From Ipomoea triloba (lineage: Eukaryota > Streptophyta > Magnoliopsida > Solanales > Convolvulaceae): a DNA stretch of 64,000 nt. This document shows positions 1 through 11,956 of this stretch, one piece after another. Location: contig NC_044917.1 of assembly GCF_003576645.1 (NCBI RefSeq), forward strand, positions 6,946,191 through 7,010,190. The letters run 5' to 3'. The notes below the pieces were generated by a model. It was given only the letters and a program-made list of their open reading frames with translations, made no database searches and was not told the origin of the DNA. Made by a program: the position numbers and the translations under genes. How positions within the stretch are numbered: the stretch's first letter is position 1; each line of letters begins with the position of its first letter.

Positions 1-1314
1 TGAGTTTTACTTATATATACATGAGAATTTGAAACATTTTGAAATTTAGTGATTGGTAAAATCAATATATTTTACAGTTTGATTATCAAAACTAATTTTA
101 TGGAAAAAAATCACAGAATATATACATGTAGATTATAAAATTAAAATTTCAGTGTCAAAATCGTTATGACTCAATGCTTTGATTACATTAAAAGTGATTT
201 TTAAAAATTTCAAACTCAAGATATGACACGCTTGATGAGTCGCAGCTCGAAAGTCAGTGATTCGCTCGCCGACTTTAGATGTCGTTGATCAAATTAATCA
301 GTACATGTGCGACATGAATATTGCAAAAGGATGAACATATTTAAGTTGTAGCTCTTTGTGTAAGGCAGAACCTGACGGTGAAAATCTATTAGAAGTACAC
401 ACACATAAATTCTTAATAGTTTGAGATTGTATGATTTTCTTAATCATTCATTGACATTAATTAAAGGTCGGTGCACATGTTATGTTATTGCGGAAAATAG
501 ACCATTCTCTTGGTCTTTAAAACAGTACGCGACTCATCATCACAAAATTGGAAGATCACATTGTTGAAGCAAGAATAGTAAATGGGACACATGATGGAAC
601 CAAAGTTCTTATCCCTCGAATGTCTCTCACTCCTTCTAATACGAGATTTCCCTTTAAGTTCCAGCATAAATAATTCTCACTGATGCTTGCATATGCCATG
701 ACTATCAACAAAAGCCAGGGTCGAACACTAACTCACGTTGGGTTATTGCTGAAAAAATCAGTTTTTAATCACAGTCAATTGTACATGGCTTTCTCTTGAG
801 TCACCCATCATGATATCCTGAAAGTGCTAATTAGTTCTAGACAGGGATGGACAAGATTGTGTTGTTACTACCAATGTTGTCTACAAAGAGATTTTCAATA
901 ATGTGTAAATACAACCGGTGATATTATGTTTTTTTCCAAGATGAAAAAATTGCTATATATCTACACAAAAATATATCTTCCATACATATGAATTAGAATA
1001 ACAATTGATTCATATAACTGAGTTACTAGAGAACGAGCATATTTACCCAATTCATAAAATTATAAACAATGATATATAAAATCTCTAAACTTCCAACACC
1101 GCATGCGTACATCTACACATTAGCTATTAATTAAGCAATTATTTACTGGAATTCAAACAAGGATAACATCAGAAAACATAATCAATTCAAACCATATCTT
1201 CAATTGCACTATATAATATTTGATGTTATAATTTATATAATTCTATATCGATCCAAATATTCTTAATATATTACAACAAATCCATTCCGTGCATCGCACG
1301 GGTGAAAATACTAG
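1..1314 (+). mobile_element. Helitron 3' portion (decayed)
   Basis: The right end has the hallmarks of a Helitron 3' terminus: a 6-bp stem hairpin (CCGTGC at 1287-1292, GCACGG at 1296-1301, loop ATC), a 9-nt AT-rich spacer, then CTAG at 1311-1314 followed by T. Helitrons end in CTRR and insert between A and T. Upstream, in the same orientation, are remains of a Pif1-like helicase, the enzyme of autonomous Helitrons. The left end lies outside the window or cannot be recognised. From 906 to 1286 the sequence is AT-rich with no coding signal, consistent with Helitron 3' non-coding DNA. Confidence 0.75.
240..905 (+). pseudogene. Helitron Pif1-like helicase, C-terminal fragment
   Basis: Translation in shifting plus frames gives recognisable Helitron helicase pieces. 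Around 262-320 it reads RSPTLDVVDQINQYMCD, matching the helicase block usually written APTNDxVdxIN. Around 560-660 it reads VEARIVNGTHDGTKVLIPR then MSLTPSNTRFPFKFQ. From 684 it reads AYAMTINKSQGRTLTHVGL, the conserved 'A..MTINKSQGQ' block of Pif1 helicases, followed by NHSQLYMAFS and VLISS. Stop codons interrupt it (for example after FKFQHK and after MAFS), and frameshifts separate the pieces, so it is a dead relic. In an intact element this helicase unwinds DNA for rolling-circle transposition. The Rep domain is not present in the window. Confidence 0.75.
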
Positions 1315-2320
1315 TATTATATAATAATGATAATATAAGTATATTATTGACAAATAAATTTTAGGCGCAAAAAAAAAGAAGCAAACTTTTATACATTGTA
1401 GCAACTATATCCAAACATTTAGCTTGGTAAAAAAACCATTGTAATGTGATACTTATATCGAAATATTTAAAATTTGATAAAAAAATTAAATATTTGTGTT
1501 TTGTGACAATTATACTCAATTATACATATATATTAAAATTTGACAAATCAAACATTTGTGTTTTGTGAGTATTATAGCTTTCAATCCAAAATGGAATCAA
1601 ATCTAACCTACCTTTCGTTGAGTTTGTACACAATAATACCCGATTTGATCCATCACCTAATCATCTATTCATGCACAATTACATAATTCTATCGTTGACT
1701 TTAAAAGTTACCTATTCTGCTCATTTGTAATTGTTCCTAATTAGAAAAATCGTTAAATGAATACTATATTTGAGATCCCAAAATAGTCCCTCGAAGATCT
1801 TATAATTCTCAATTTGATAAATTTTTAAAGTAAGCACATTTTCCATAAATTTTTACTTAATCAGCAAGAATAGATGATGGACGGGGGGGAGTAGAACTGT
1901 ACAAAAGAGTGTAGAAAATGATCAGAATTCCAACCAAAACAAACAAAGGAAAGTCTCCCTTTATAAAGAAATGAAATGATTCCCATTTTTCAGTCTGAAT
2001 AAGCCACCTTCGACCGCCTCTACTTAGCAGGCGCGAAGCCACTGTCGGAAAATCAAGATTCTCCCGAGAAGGAAAGGGTAGGGTAGGGATGGAGTGAGAA
2101 ATTTCCGGGCTTCTCTTTTGTGGGTTGTTTGTTTGTTTTTGTTTTTTTTTTTTTGTTTTTTTTTTTTTTATGTATGCAGGGATCCTCGGGAATTTATTTT
2201 CTGATGATTATCTGAAAAAGGGGAGAGATTGTTTTGTTAAACACAGCCCAAAAACTCTCCTTACCCTAACTGCCTCTTCTATATTCGGAACTCTTCTTTT
2301 TGTTCTCTAGAAATCACCCC
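1315..2320. other. Intergenic region and presumed promoter of the E2 gene
   Basis: This stretch is AT-rich with no open coding frame of note. From about 2030 composition becomes less AT-rich, and a pyrimidine/T-rich tract at 2115-2170 precedes the E2 coding start at 2321. I see no clear TATA box. The last 200 bases are probably 5'UTR. Confidence 0.4.
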
Positions 2321-5300
2321 ATGGAATCTCCGCCGCCGCTCGCTCGATACGTTCCCCACACTTCTAAGTAAGGGCGCACACAACCCAGTCTTTGAATTTT
2401 ATTTTATTTTATATACTTATCGGTGTTGTGGTTTTGGTGCAGGAAAAGAGTGTTTCCCGGCGGGAGCTCAATGGAAGAGGACGTGGTTGAAATTCCGCCG
2501 CCGGTTAATCGGACTTCGAATTCTCTTAAACGGAAGGAGGTACGAAATGCTCACTCACGCCATTTCAAAACAATAAACTTTATTATATCTTATCGTGCTA
2601 TGTAGATTTTTTCTTCCCCAGTTTCTCTCTTAGAATTGGTTATATGTTTGGTAGTGGATTATTAAGCATGGGACTTAGTTGGAACTATCTTGTTTTATGG
2701 CTCCACAAATTCGTCTGTTATAATGTTGTTGATGACTGGGTTTAGTTTCTTTTTAGCTTTTATTGTTTTGGTGTGATCATTTGATATTGGTGCATCTTTG
2801 AAATGGGAATAGGGAGGAAGAAATTTTTTTGGCTCTTGTAATCAAGGTTTGAGAGGTCTTTTTCTTCTTTTAGCAATTGGCACTAGATGAAGTTATTCTT
2901 GGATAAAAATCAGAATGTGCTTTTCCTCACTTTGGTTCTCAGCCATCCCTTCATTTATATTTTGAAAACCCAATATTTTTAGGAACTGAGTAATGTTGTA
3001 AACCTGTCATCTAAAGCATGCTTGTTAAGAGAATCCCCTATAATATGGATCCACTAATGTCCTGAACATTTTTTTTTTCTTGAAGTAGTTGTGGAAAGGA
3101 ACTCTAAGTGCTAAAGATTTTTTGAATCTTAAAATGACATTAAATCTTTTTTTCCCCCTTAGCATTTGATTTGTTTCTCTTGGTGGCACGAATAATGGAA
3201 CCCATTTTTCCAGATTTATGATATAATTGATGTTGACCTCGAAGAAGATTGTAATGATGCTCGGCTTGGAGAAGGGAGTTTTATACCAAATGGCAAAGGG
3301 AAGGTAATTTTAGTTTCTTGTTTTACTAGGGATATATTGCTGAATAATAATCTTAGTTATGGGCCTTACATTTGTCCAATAATACTATTTCTTAGGAGAT
3401 ATTTGTCGATCTTTCACTTGGTACCGGTGGTGGTTCAGAAAATACTGCAACAGTCAAGGGGTTTCTGACTAAAAATAAGAATTGCACTTCTGAACCACAA
3501 AATGTAATAAACCTAGAGGACTCTGATGACTTATATGGAGATAATGAGCATATGGACATGTTTTATGATGAGTCAACGCTTGATCAGTACACAAATTTGC
3601 AAGTGTACCTTGATAGAATGGATGTTCCTCCAGGAGTTGAGGCATCAATTCCCTGGTGGCCTGGTCCTAGTGGGGATAAATTGAGTTCAATCTGTAGCAG
3701 CACTCCATCTTATTTGTCTCCTGGGCAGATGAAAGCTGCAAGCATTTCTTCTGGGAAAATGTCCACTCACCCTTCTGAGTCAGTTAACTTTCACAAGCTG
3801 AAGGAGAAGGTAACTTCAAGAAGTGGCTCCACATTTGGGGATAGGTCTGGTAGGACCAGGAAGCTTGGGCTATCTGTGCCATTTGTAGAACCTGCTTTAG
3901 GGGTGAAGAGATCAGCTGCAACTGGTAGTTCAATTGACACTGATTCAACATACAAAGATTCTTTAGAGTTTTCAATCCAGGGGCAAGGGCAGAAGTTAGG
4001 TCTTCGTGGGTTCTCTCAATCTAAAAAGAGGTCACCACGTGCAACCACCTCTTTTGGTTCACATAACCTATCTACTCCTCTGGAGCCTTATTTTCCTAAA
4101 GTAACAGCAAAGTCTTGGATGGCTGATTGGATGAATGTCCTCCCAAATTCAACAAACCACTCTACTGCAGATTCTCCAAGTTTATTTTCTCACGTTCTTC
4201 CTGATGGTCTTTTGCCTCCTGTAGGATTTGTCTCCTTGTACCCAGATCCTGTCACAAGTCACAAGAATACAAATGCTACAGAAAATGCACCAGCTCCAAT
4301 TCAGTCTACAAATATAGATGAAATTGTTGAGAGATTCCATGCTTTCAAAAAATTTGACACTGTGCAGGATTATGCAGGACATCATTATTCTAGAAATGCT
4401 TCCAGAAAAGTGAACGCGGTAGGTCTATCTTTGTCCTTTGAAGCCATTTCAATATATGTTCTCTAATTTTTCTTATATTTATTAATCTTCATGTTATAGG
4501 CATCAAAAGCCTGGGTCAAAAGAATACAGGAGGAGTGGAAGATTCTGGAGAAAGATCTGCCTGGTAACCTCGATTTTCACTCTTTAAAATTCCTTATATT
4601 AGCAGATGGAATTCCAGTTATGAGCCTTTTGAAGTTCATTAATAGGAGTAGTCATCTAGTGGTCTGTTTTGGTTTGGAGGCTAATATTTTGGTTTGGCAT
4701 TTTTATCAAACCAAAACTGAACCAAATATTTCGATTTGGTTTGAGTGCCAAACTCAAACCCCAAAATTTAAGTTTGGGTTGATGTATAAAGAAAAATCTG
4801 TAAGTTACTAAAAATCAGTTTGGTTTGGTCTAGCATTTATTCAATCATAGAATATAATGGTTGGTGGTTATGTACTAGAAGAATTAGTTCAACTTTTGGT
4901 TGCATGGTAGTGGTTTTTCCACCTTTAGTCTATGAATTTAAAATCAATGAGATTTGGTACTCCACTATCGCAACAATGCCAATTTTAGTCCTTTGTAAGA
5001 AATTCTGTTCAGAAGCCATCAATTTGGTTCCCTATTTTGCTGCAGCTACATTATGGGAAAGACAATTTTAGCTTTAGGGAAACTACATTTCCTGCAAAAG
5101 CTACAGATTGGAAATTGATAAATAATATACAGATTACTGGCACAAAGCTTCTATCAAAGGGCATATAATTTGAAAAGATCATTAGAATCAAATACTTAGT
5201 AATTGTTATGACTTTTAGTATATGCCATCTTTTTTGTATAAACATTGGAATCGGAATCAATAATAATTTTGGTAACCTTCAATATTCTGCAGTTGCCTTG

Positions 5301-6687
5301 ATTTTTACCTTACTCAAAATCATGTTTTATTGAGCAGATTCGATCTTTGTTAGAGTCTATGAATCAAGAATGGATCTTCTGAGAGCAGTTATAGTTGGAG
5401 CTGCAGGAACTCCCTACCATGATGGGCTTTTCTTCTTTGATGTTTACTTTCCTAGCAGCTATCCTAATGTTCCACCGGTACGTCACATGGTATGTTGTCT
5501 ATTCTCTTATGCACTATCTTATGACTAACAGTTTTCAATAAAACTGTTCCCAGCAAGTGTACTACCATTCTGGTGGTCTTCGTATTAATCCAAATTTGTA
5601 CAACTGTGGAAAAGTATGCTTGAGCCTCCTCAACACTTGGAGTGGCCAAGGGAAGGAGAAGTGGATGCCTCGTGAATCAACCATGCTGCAGGTTTTGGTT
5701 TCTATACAAGGGCTGATTTTGAATGCAAAGCCCTATTTTAATGAGCCAGGATTTGCTGGATCTGAAGGGACAGTTCCAGGGGAGCAGAGCTCGCTACAAT
5801 ACAATGAGAACACATATATCTCAAATCTGAGAACAATGCTTTACTCCATACGGAAGCCACCGAAGGTGCATTACATGTTTTCCTTTTGTATAAATTTTGC
5901 TTTGATATTTTATATTTTTTTTTTGCATTCTGTAAGTGTAATTGTCTAATTGAGTGTCTTAGGCTGTCTTTGGTATGCTGGAATAACAAATTCAAATGGA
6001 ATAAAAAGGGAATATGATAAAATGTTAGATGAGCTTATGGGTGAAGAGGAAAGGTTGTGTACTTCTATGTCTCAACTCTCAATAGATTATCAAATTTAAT
6101 TTTTTTTGCAAGAAAGTATAGTTTGGTTACTTCCTTCACAAGTTAATGAGGAAAAGGGTATGGGTTTAACAAATGGAGTAGGGATAAGGAATTATAATTA
6201 TGAAGAAATTCCACATACCAACAACTGGAAAGGAATCAAGAGTTTGGAGGAATTGAGCATTTGTAATTGTTATCTGTAACTTGTTCATTGTGATAGTGAT
6301 GGCCTTTTTCAAGTTTTCGGTTTAATCGCTGTACTCATTAGGATTTGCTCGTCTTTTTGTTTTGTTTTTTGTTTTTGGCAGCATTTTGAGGATTTTGTCG
6401 CGGGGCACTTTGTTCTGCATGCTCAAGATATTCTGGTGGCATGCAAAACATATATAGATGGTGCTCAAGTAGGTAGCCTAGTTAGTGGAGGGGTGCAGGA
6501 TGTTGATGAAGGTGACAAAAGCTGTTCAGAAGTTTTCAAGAACTCTGTAGTAGGCCTCATCAAGACACTTGTAGAGTCATTTACCCAGGTTGGCGCTAAG
6601 GATTGTGATAAATTTCTATATCTAGCAGAAAAAGCGACCGTGCCTGTTTCTGCATCTCTAACCTCCTATGGTTATCATTATTACTGA
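2321..6687 (+). CDS. PFU-type ubiquitin-conjugating enzyme E2
   Basis: Coding exons are 2321-2367, 2443-2539, 3214-3303, 3396-4418, 4500-4563, 5338-5477, 5554-5865 and 6382-6687, all with GT-AG introns; they join to 692 residues. The first half is long, low-complexity and acidic, with repeated Asp/Glu and Ser stretches. The UBC fold runs from about residue 430 to 600: ASKAWVKRIQEEWKILEKDL opens it, then the strand ending DVYFPSSYPNVPP, then NPNLYNCGKVCLSLLNTW with catalytic Cys509 and the following Leu-Ser-Leu-Leu. A C-terminal helical tail follows. This is the layout of the plant PFU/UBC23-26 group, large E2s related to animal UBE2O and to PHO2; members transfer ubiquitin from E1 to substrates, sometimes acting as E2/E3 hybrids. 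The start at 2321 is the first ATG giving an open frame into exon 2. Exon 5 is only 64 bp, so its boundaries rest on frame and family resemblance. Which of the four family members it corresponds to is not resolved. Confidence 0.93.
4564..5337 (+). other. Long intron of the E2 gene with TE-like patch
   Basis: This 774-bp intron separates the first two UBC-fold exons. From about 4640 to 4850 it carries many copies of the words TTTGGTTTGG and CCAAA in both orientations, a pattern common in decayed repeats. No transposon ends could be placed. Confidence 0.4.
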
Positions 6688-7342
6688 CTGACCTGATTAA
6701 AGGGAGTAGAGGGGCTGAGAAATTGGTCTTTAAACACAGAAAGACAGCTTGAAATTTAAGGTTAACAGCCTAGCCTTGATGTTGATAATTACAAATCAGA
6801 TTTGACTGTTCTCTTTTGAATTGAAGCTGTATATGATGTTTTGTTTATAAGTTAATCGATTTACTCATAGTGAATCGTGTATGGGAATGGTTAGTTGCAT
6901 GATGGAAAGATGCTTCTTGGGTATTCTTGATATTGCATTTTTTGTTTCTAAGTTGTATCTATCTCGGTTCAATTGATCAGGTGTTACTTTCACCATCTTA
7001 TCCATCATACCTCGAGTTAAAATTTTTTACATTTACTTTTCAGTTTTCACTGAGGCACCACTTTATACTCATACTTGTCATGAGTATCTAATTTAATTAT
7101 AATTATTTGTTATGCGTTAAAACCTGAAGATTTATCACCACCACGAATGGAGTTTTTAAATTCAAACCTGTCATGCGGACTAGATGTGAAAAGAAAGATT
7201 AGTGGAAATTGAAGATTCTCAGTATGTTGTTCCCCTGGAAAAGAACAAAAATGTCCTCATGTGCCGTTTGATTTACTTGTCTGTTGCCCAAGTCAAGTCT
7301 TTTATTATTTTCCACATTGTGGACTAATCCTGTATGGACTTT
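6688..7342. other. Intergenic, 3' flank of the E2 gene
   Basis: The first few hundred bases after the stop are probably 3'UTR. Nothing else is recognisable. Confidence 0.4.
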
Positions 7343-7493
7343 GGCGCACCCTATTTTGGTTAAGATTAAGGTAAAGGATAAAATGTCCAAGATAGGTTTC
7401 ATCACTAAGCTATAATTGGTGCACCCTATTTTGCTTAAGATTAGGGTAAAAGGATAAAAAGTCCAGGATAGGTTTCATCACTAAGCTATAATG
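7343..7493. repeat. Tandem duplication of a 75-bp unit
   Basis: Two imperfect direct copies lie head to tail: 7343-7417 and 7418-7493. Both run from GGYGCACCCTATTTTGSTTA to CATCACTAAGCTATAAT. They differ at about six positions, so the duplication is not recent. Confidence 0.9.
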
Positions 7494-7739
7494 CAATCCT
7501 TATACTATACATCAGGTTCACAGTGCATTGTGGACTCTGGTGCATGTGTATTTGTTTTTATGTTGCCTGAAACAAATTATATACGCAAATTAGATTTAAA
7601 AAATAAGTAAATACATAACGTGTTGTGACTTTTTGTGTATTTATAGGCAAGCAAAAAAAAAATAATTTTATTTGCAGATAGAAAATCACAATTATACTTT
7701 CCAGAAACTTTGTATTCACAAAATTCCAAGAAAGTAGAG

Positions 7740-8043
7740 GACTGGATGATGGATAATACACTAGGCCGAGGCTACATTGAATGGTCCAAGAGAGCAATTG
7801 GATCAAGAAAGCCCAAAGACCCTCAACCCAAAGCTACAAAAGAGTTGGATAAGGATTGGACTTAGCACTTGTAATGTTAGCAAGATTAGGGCTTATTAGT
7901 TGTAATATAACACGGACTCCCAATATGAGGCAGTTCAGGATTCTTACTCCTTATATAGGGCTCGAGGCCCGAGCAATACAATACTTATATTCTCTCGTTA
8001 TATTTTCCTACATATTTTCTATATTCTTGCTATTCCAACAAGT
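7740..8043 (+). mobile_element. Probable Copia-type LTR remnant
   Basis: The arrangement resembles the 3' two thirds of a plant Ty1/Copia LTR. TTAGTTGTAATATAACACGG is followed by a GGACTCC block, a TATA-like motif with a GC-rich hairpin (TTATATAGGGCTCGAGGCCC at 7952-7971), CAATACAATACTTATATTCTC, and finally ATTCCAACA, a typical LTR end in CA. The following AGTGGTGTTGG is only a poor match to the TGGTATCAGAGC primer-binding site. No second LTR, internal domain or target-site duplication was found, so this may be a decayed solo LTR. The left boundary is uncertain; TGTTGCCTG at 7561 is a candidate. Confidence 0.4.
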
Positions 8044-8318
8044 GGTGTTGGCCTGGCTTTGACTACTCAAAATCATAAAACCAACATTGATATAAATTGC
8101 TAATATAATGCAACCTTAGCTCTATGCTACCTGGGGTGGCTTTTGTTTGGTCCGCCGGGAGTGGGCGAATTTTTCAATGATAGAGACACAGAAACGTTGA
8201 AAATTATGTGCCACTGATTTCCATATTCATTCAATCCAAAATTAAATGGAAGAAAGTGGAAGGAAACTGTGGGGTTGACTTGGGGCTGCCAAGTCTTGCT
8301 GGATGCGTAGAACAAGCA

Positions 8319-8326
8319 CTATAAAG
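8319..8326 (+). promoter_or_regulatory. Putative TATA box of the DUF2921 gene
   Basis: CTATAAAG lies about 50 bp before the start codon at 8377, a plausible TATA position for a short 5'UTR. There is no other support. Confidence 0.4.
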
Positions 8327-8376
8327 TAAAGATTTCCATTTGGTATATTGCAGGAATCTTCATCTTTCTCCATTGC

Positions 8377-11286
8377 ATGATTATGGCTATACACCTTTCT
8401 TCTTCTTCTTCTTCTTCTGTAATCTTTCCTTTACCTGTTCTCTTACTTCTCTCAATATTTTGCTTAGCCTCAGTTTCTTCTTCCAATATTCCTGAAATTT
8501 CATACTCTGATCACTGCTCTTCATATGTATCTGAGTCTACCCCGACTCAACGTGTTCATCATTCTGACATTTTACCTTACCTATCCACTGTGAGTAGCTA
8601 CTACCATGGCGGTGAGAGTTTATGGACCAGGAAATCACTTGGTCAGTTGTCTAATACCTCCACCAATTCTCTTACCTTCCAGCCCACCCAGAAATCCGCT
8701 TACCAAACAGAGAATCCTGAAATTTTTAAACTTAAAGCGTACTTAACGCTCAGACCCTCTTATGTGGAGGATGATTCTTATAGATATTCCAGATATGGAT
8801 CCTATGGGTGGTCGTATTATGCTGGTGGGAATTACAGTGAGCCAAAGCAATTGTCGTTCCTCTTGAGCGGCTATTTCTCGGAGAGTTCTGGGAAGCTTTG
8901 TATGGTGGGCTCAGCTTCGTGGTATTCCAAGGAAGGCAAGCCTGAGTATGTTGAAGCCGTTCTCAGGCTCTCTTTTGCAGAGAAGAATTCCAACATCTCC
9001 AACGGTTTTGTTAATGGAAGCCTGCAGAGCCTGAGGAATGATTCGAGGTATTTTGAGGAAATTAAGATATTTGCTTTCACTGATGTTGAATCCTACAAGT
9101 ATTCACTGGCCACCAAGGATCTTGGAGCTGTCTGTAAAGGCGGAATCACCACTCAGAAGGGCGAATCACTTAGCGTGCCGCGAAGAAGCTTTTGCTCTGC
9201 AATTCGGGAGAATTACGCTAGTTTTGAGTTGGAGCATGCCGGGGATTGTAAGCCTTCAAAGAACTGCAGCCCTGTGGATGGGGTTTTGGGATACTCGCCT
9301 CGATTCATGTCCCTGAATCTAATTCAATGTTCTGATGGAGAAAGAAAGGTGAGATTCATGGTAAAGTTCCAAAACACAAGCTATACTGATTATTACCGAG
9401 GCTTTAATCCCAATTCAACGTTTGTTGGAGAGGGATCATGGGACGACAGCAAGAATCAGTTCTGCATCGTGGCTTGTCGAATCTTGAATCTACCGGGAGA
9501 TGGTGGTGTGGGGGATTGTTCTTTAAGGTTGAGCTTGAGGTACCCTGCTGTCTGGACAATCAGAAATGCCTACAGAGGTGTTGGAGAAATTTGGACAAAC
9601 AAGACAGCCCAGGATTCTGGATACTTCCAGATGATGAAGTTCAGAAGCACTGACCACGATATGAATGGATATTATTATCGTTCTCTTCCAGGTCTGAGCT
9701 ACAAGTACACAGAAATAGAGAGAGCAACAAAGCAATGCCCGCCACCCAAGGCCTCCGTGAAAGAGGGGGAGAAATTCCCAGATGGGAATTCTCGTGATAT
9801 GAGACTTGATATCTCTGTCCAATATTCTAAAGAACAAAATGCCTGGGCCTGGGGCAATGCAATTCCAATCTTTGCTGGTGATGAACTCTCTGAAGATAAT
9901 AACTATGTTCGAAGTTATGAAATTGGCGGTTTTGGAGCTGAAATTTCTGAATCTGACAGAAGTTCTAAGCAAGTCAATTCTAGCAGCCCTTTGAACATGA
10001 GTTACTTGATCAACTTCGAGGCATCTTATATCAATTTCACAAAGGAGTTTGCCTCGCTAAATTTATCTCTGAATTCTATAGGTCAAGTAGAGATTGTTGC
10101 TGAGGGGATTTACCATGGCAAAAATGGGCATCTGTGCATGGTTGGCTGCAGAAAGCTGGAATTTCAGACTCAGAAACCAGAACAAGATTCTCAGGACTGT
10201 GAGATTCTTGTTGAATTCGACTTCCCCTCAGTAAACGCCAGGAGGAGAAGAATCATGAAAGGAAGCATACGAAGCACACGAAAGGCGTCTGATCCTCTCC
10301 ACTTTGCCCAGCTCAACATTACTTCAAATGCTTACTACAGTTCCTACGCCAGGGAATCGATATGGAGGATGGATTTAGAGATCATAATGGTACTAATTTC
10401 CAACACCCTCGCCTGCATCTTCATCGCGCTACAGCTTTTCTATGCGAAACGCCACCCTGAAATGCTCCCTTTCATGTCACTGCTAATGCTTGTTGTCCTC
10501 ACCCTGGGCCACATGATCCCTCTGGTGCTCAACTTTGAAGCCCTCTTCTTGAGCAGCCATCAACGAAGACGACGGTCCATGTTTGGGGCGGATGGATGGA
10601 TCGAAGTGAACGAGGTGATTGTGAGGGTGATTACAATGGTAGCCTTCCTCCTTCAAGCCCGCCTCCTGCAGCTAGCATGGAGCGCAAAATGGGAAATTGG
10701 AAATGGAAATGGAATAGGGCTGTGGCTATCAGAGAGGAAAACAGTGTTTGTTTCCTTCCCTATGTACATTGCAGGTGGATTGCTCACTATCCTGGTTAAA
10801 TGGATGTGGAACAGAAACCTGTCAGGGACAACACTATCCTCTCCAAATTACTATTATTCCCCCTATCAGGACAGCAATCCCCAATCTTCCACCTGGGGCG
10901 GTTTAAGGTCATACGCGGGATTCATCCTGGACGGTTTTCTGTTCCCACAGGTCCTCTTCAACATCTTCCACAGCTCGAGGGAGGGGGCGCTGTCGCGATG
11001 GTTCTACATGGGGACCACCTTAGTGCGCCTGCTGCCACACGCGTATGATCTTTACAGGGTTCACAACTATGCTGCCATGGAAGTAGAAGGCTCGTACTTG
11101 TACGCGAACCCGAGGGCGGATTTCTACTCCACGGCTTGGGATATCGTCATTCCCTGCCTGGGAATGCTGTTGGCTGTGATCATTTGGTTGCAGCAGCGGT
11201 TCGGTGGCCGGTGTGTGCTTCCCCGGAGGTTCAGAGATTCTGTGGCGTATGAGAAAGTAGTGGCTGATGATGATAGCAGGGCATAG
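8377..11286 (+). CDS. DUF2921 membrane protein
   Basis: A single uninterrupted frame of 969 residues. Residues 1-36 form a signal peptide with a serine run from a TCT microsatellite and a Leu-rich core (VLLLLSIFCLAS). The next ~630 residues are a luminal or extracellular region rich in Asn-X-Ser/Thr sites. It has repeated modules, each containing a 'LCMVG' or 'FCIVA' Cys motif (near residues 173, 365 and 586). About seven hydrophobic helices follow: roughly 668-688, 697-717, 745-765, 787-807, 850-870, 880-897 and 922-944. The protein ends in a short charged tail, RRFRDSVAYEKVVADDDSRA. DUF2921 is shared with FLY1/FLY2 and fungal Tul1, Golgi/endosomal transmembrane ubiquitin ligases that end in a RING domain. 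No RING is present here, as in the shorter plant DUF2921 proteins of unknown function. Being intronless is typical of this subgroup. The molecular role is not known. Confidence 0.9.
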   Translation: MIMAIHLSSSSSSSVIFPLPVLLLLSIFCLASVSSSNIPEISYSDHCSSYVSESTPTQRVHHSDILPYLSTVSSYYHGGESLWTRKSLGQLSNTSTNSLTFQPTQKSAYQTENPEIFKLKAYLTLRPSYVEDDSYRYSRYGSYGWSYYAGGNYSEPKQLSFLLSGYFSESSGKLCMVGSASWYSKEGKPEYVEAVLRLSFAEKNSNISNGFVNGSLQSLRNDSRYFEEIKIFAFTDVESYKYSLATKDLGAVCKGGITTQKGESLSVPRRSFCSAIRENYASFELEHAGDCKPSKNCSPVDGVLGYSPRFMSLNLIQCSDGERKVRFMVKFQNTSYTDYYRGFNPNSTFVGEGSWDDSKNQFCIVACRILNLPGDGGVGDCSLRLSLRYPAVWTIRNAYRGVGEIWTNKTAQDSGYFQMMKFRSTDHDMNGYYYRSLPGLSYKYTEIERATKQCPPPKASVKEGEKFPDGNSRDMRLDISVQYSKEQNAWAWGNAIPIFAGDELSEDNNYVRSYEIGGFGAEISESDRSSKQVNSSSPLNMSYLINFEASYINFTKEFASLNLSLNSIGQVEIVAEGIYHGKNGHLCMVGCRKLEFQTQKPEQDSQDCEILVEFDFPSVNARRRRIMKGSIRSTRKASDPLHFAQLNITSNAYYSSYARESIWRMDLEIIMVLISNTLACIFIALQLFYAKRHPEMLPFMSLLMLVVLTLGHMIPLVLNFEALFLSSHQRRRRSMFGADGWIEVNEVIVRVITMVAFLLQARLLQLAWSAKWEIGNGNGIGLWLSERKTVFVSFPMYIAGGLLTILVKWMWNRNLSGTTLSSPNYYYSPYQDSNPQSSTWGGLRSYAGFILDGFLFPQVLFNIFHSSREGALSRWFYMGTTLVRLLPHAYDLYRVHNYAAMEVEGSYLYANPRADFYSTAWDIVIPCLGMLLAVIIWLQQRFGGRCVLPRRFRDSVAYEKVVADDDSRA

Positions 11287-11905
11287 TTGTGGTGATTTCA
11301 AGCTGCCTATGATGTTTTAGGACTTTACAAAGCTCATTTCAATATCAGAGCCATTTTTCTGGCTCTGACTGTGTTGTTGTGTGTTTACTGTTTAGACCTG
11401 CACTTTATCTGCTTTGCAGTGATATAAATATTGTGTTGTTAGTCCTAACTAGTTCACTTTGGCAAACTTTTGTGAACAAGAAAAGAAGAAGAAGAAACAA
11501 TAATTTTCCACCTGTTTGGCTGTTTCCAGTGACCATGAACAGCGTAGCTTGTCAATTAACACCCATTATGTTTGTTTTTCCCTGATTAAGCATCAATAGT
11601 TTGGTTATTTCTTTTTGAGAAAAGACAATTTTTTATTTCTGAAGTATTTGGAATTGGTTGTATTTAACGATATTATCTGCGCGATTTTTTTATCATCTTT
11701 CAATTGTTTGCTAGTGATCATATTGAATTCTAGAAACTCTTGGACAAAAATAAAAGTCACTTTATAAACAATTTACTCATAAATAGTTTTTTGTCAACAC
11801 AATTAGAGTACAAAGAAAAAAAATATTAGAGTATCATCAGTGGAAGATTGTTATCATCCATCTTAGCGATTGTCATAGAAGTCATTAACGGATTTCTTCA
11901 AAGCT
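11287..11905. other. 3' flank and AT-rich intergenic DNA
   Basis: The first ~300 bp are probably 3'UTR of the DUF2921 gene. No other element is recognised. Confidence 0.4.
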
Positions 11906-11956
11906 TTCCTTTGTTTATACTTTTTTTTTTTTTTTGAAAATTCCTTTGTTTATACT
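11906..11956 (-). repeat. Tail-only retroposition scar (poly-T with TSD)
   Basis: An exact 16-bp direct repeat (TTCCTTTGTTTATACT at 11906-11921 and 11941-11956) encloses only 19 bases, a T-run followed by GAAAA. Read on the minus strand the insert is TTTTC plus poly(A), the extreme 3' end of a plant LINE. Confidence 0.6.
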
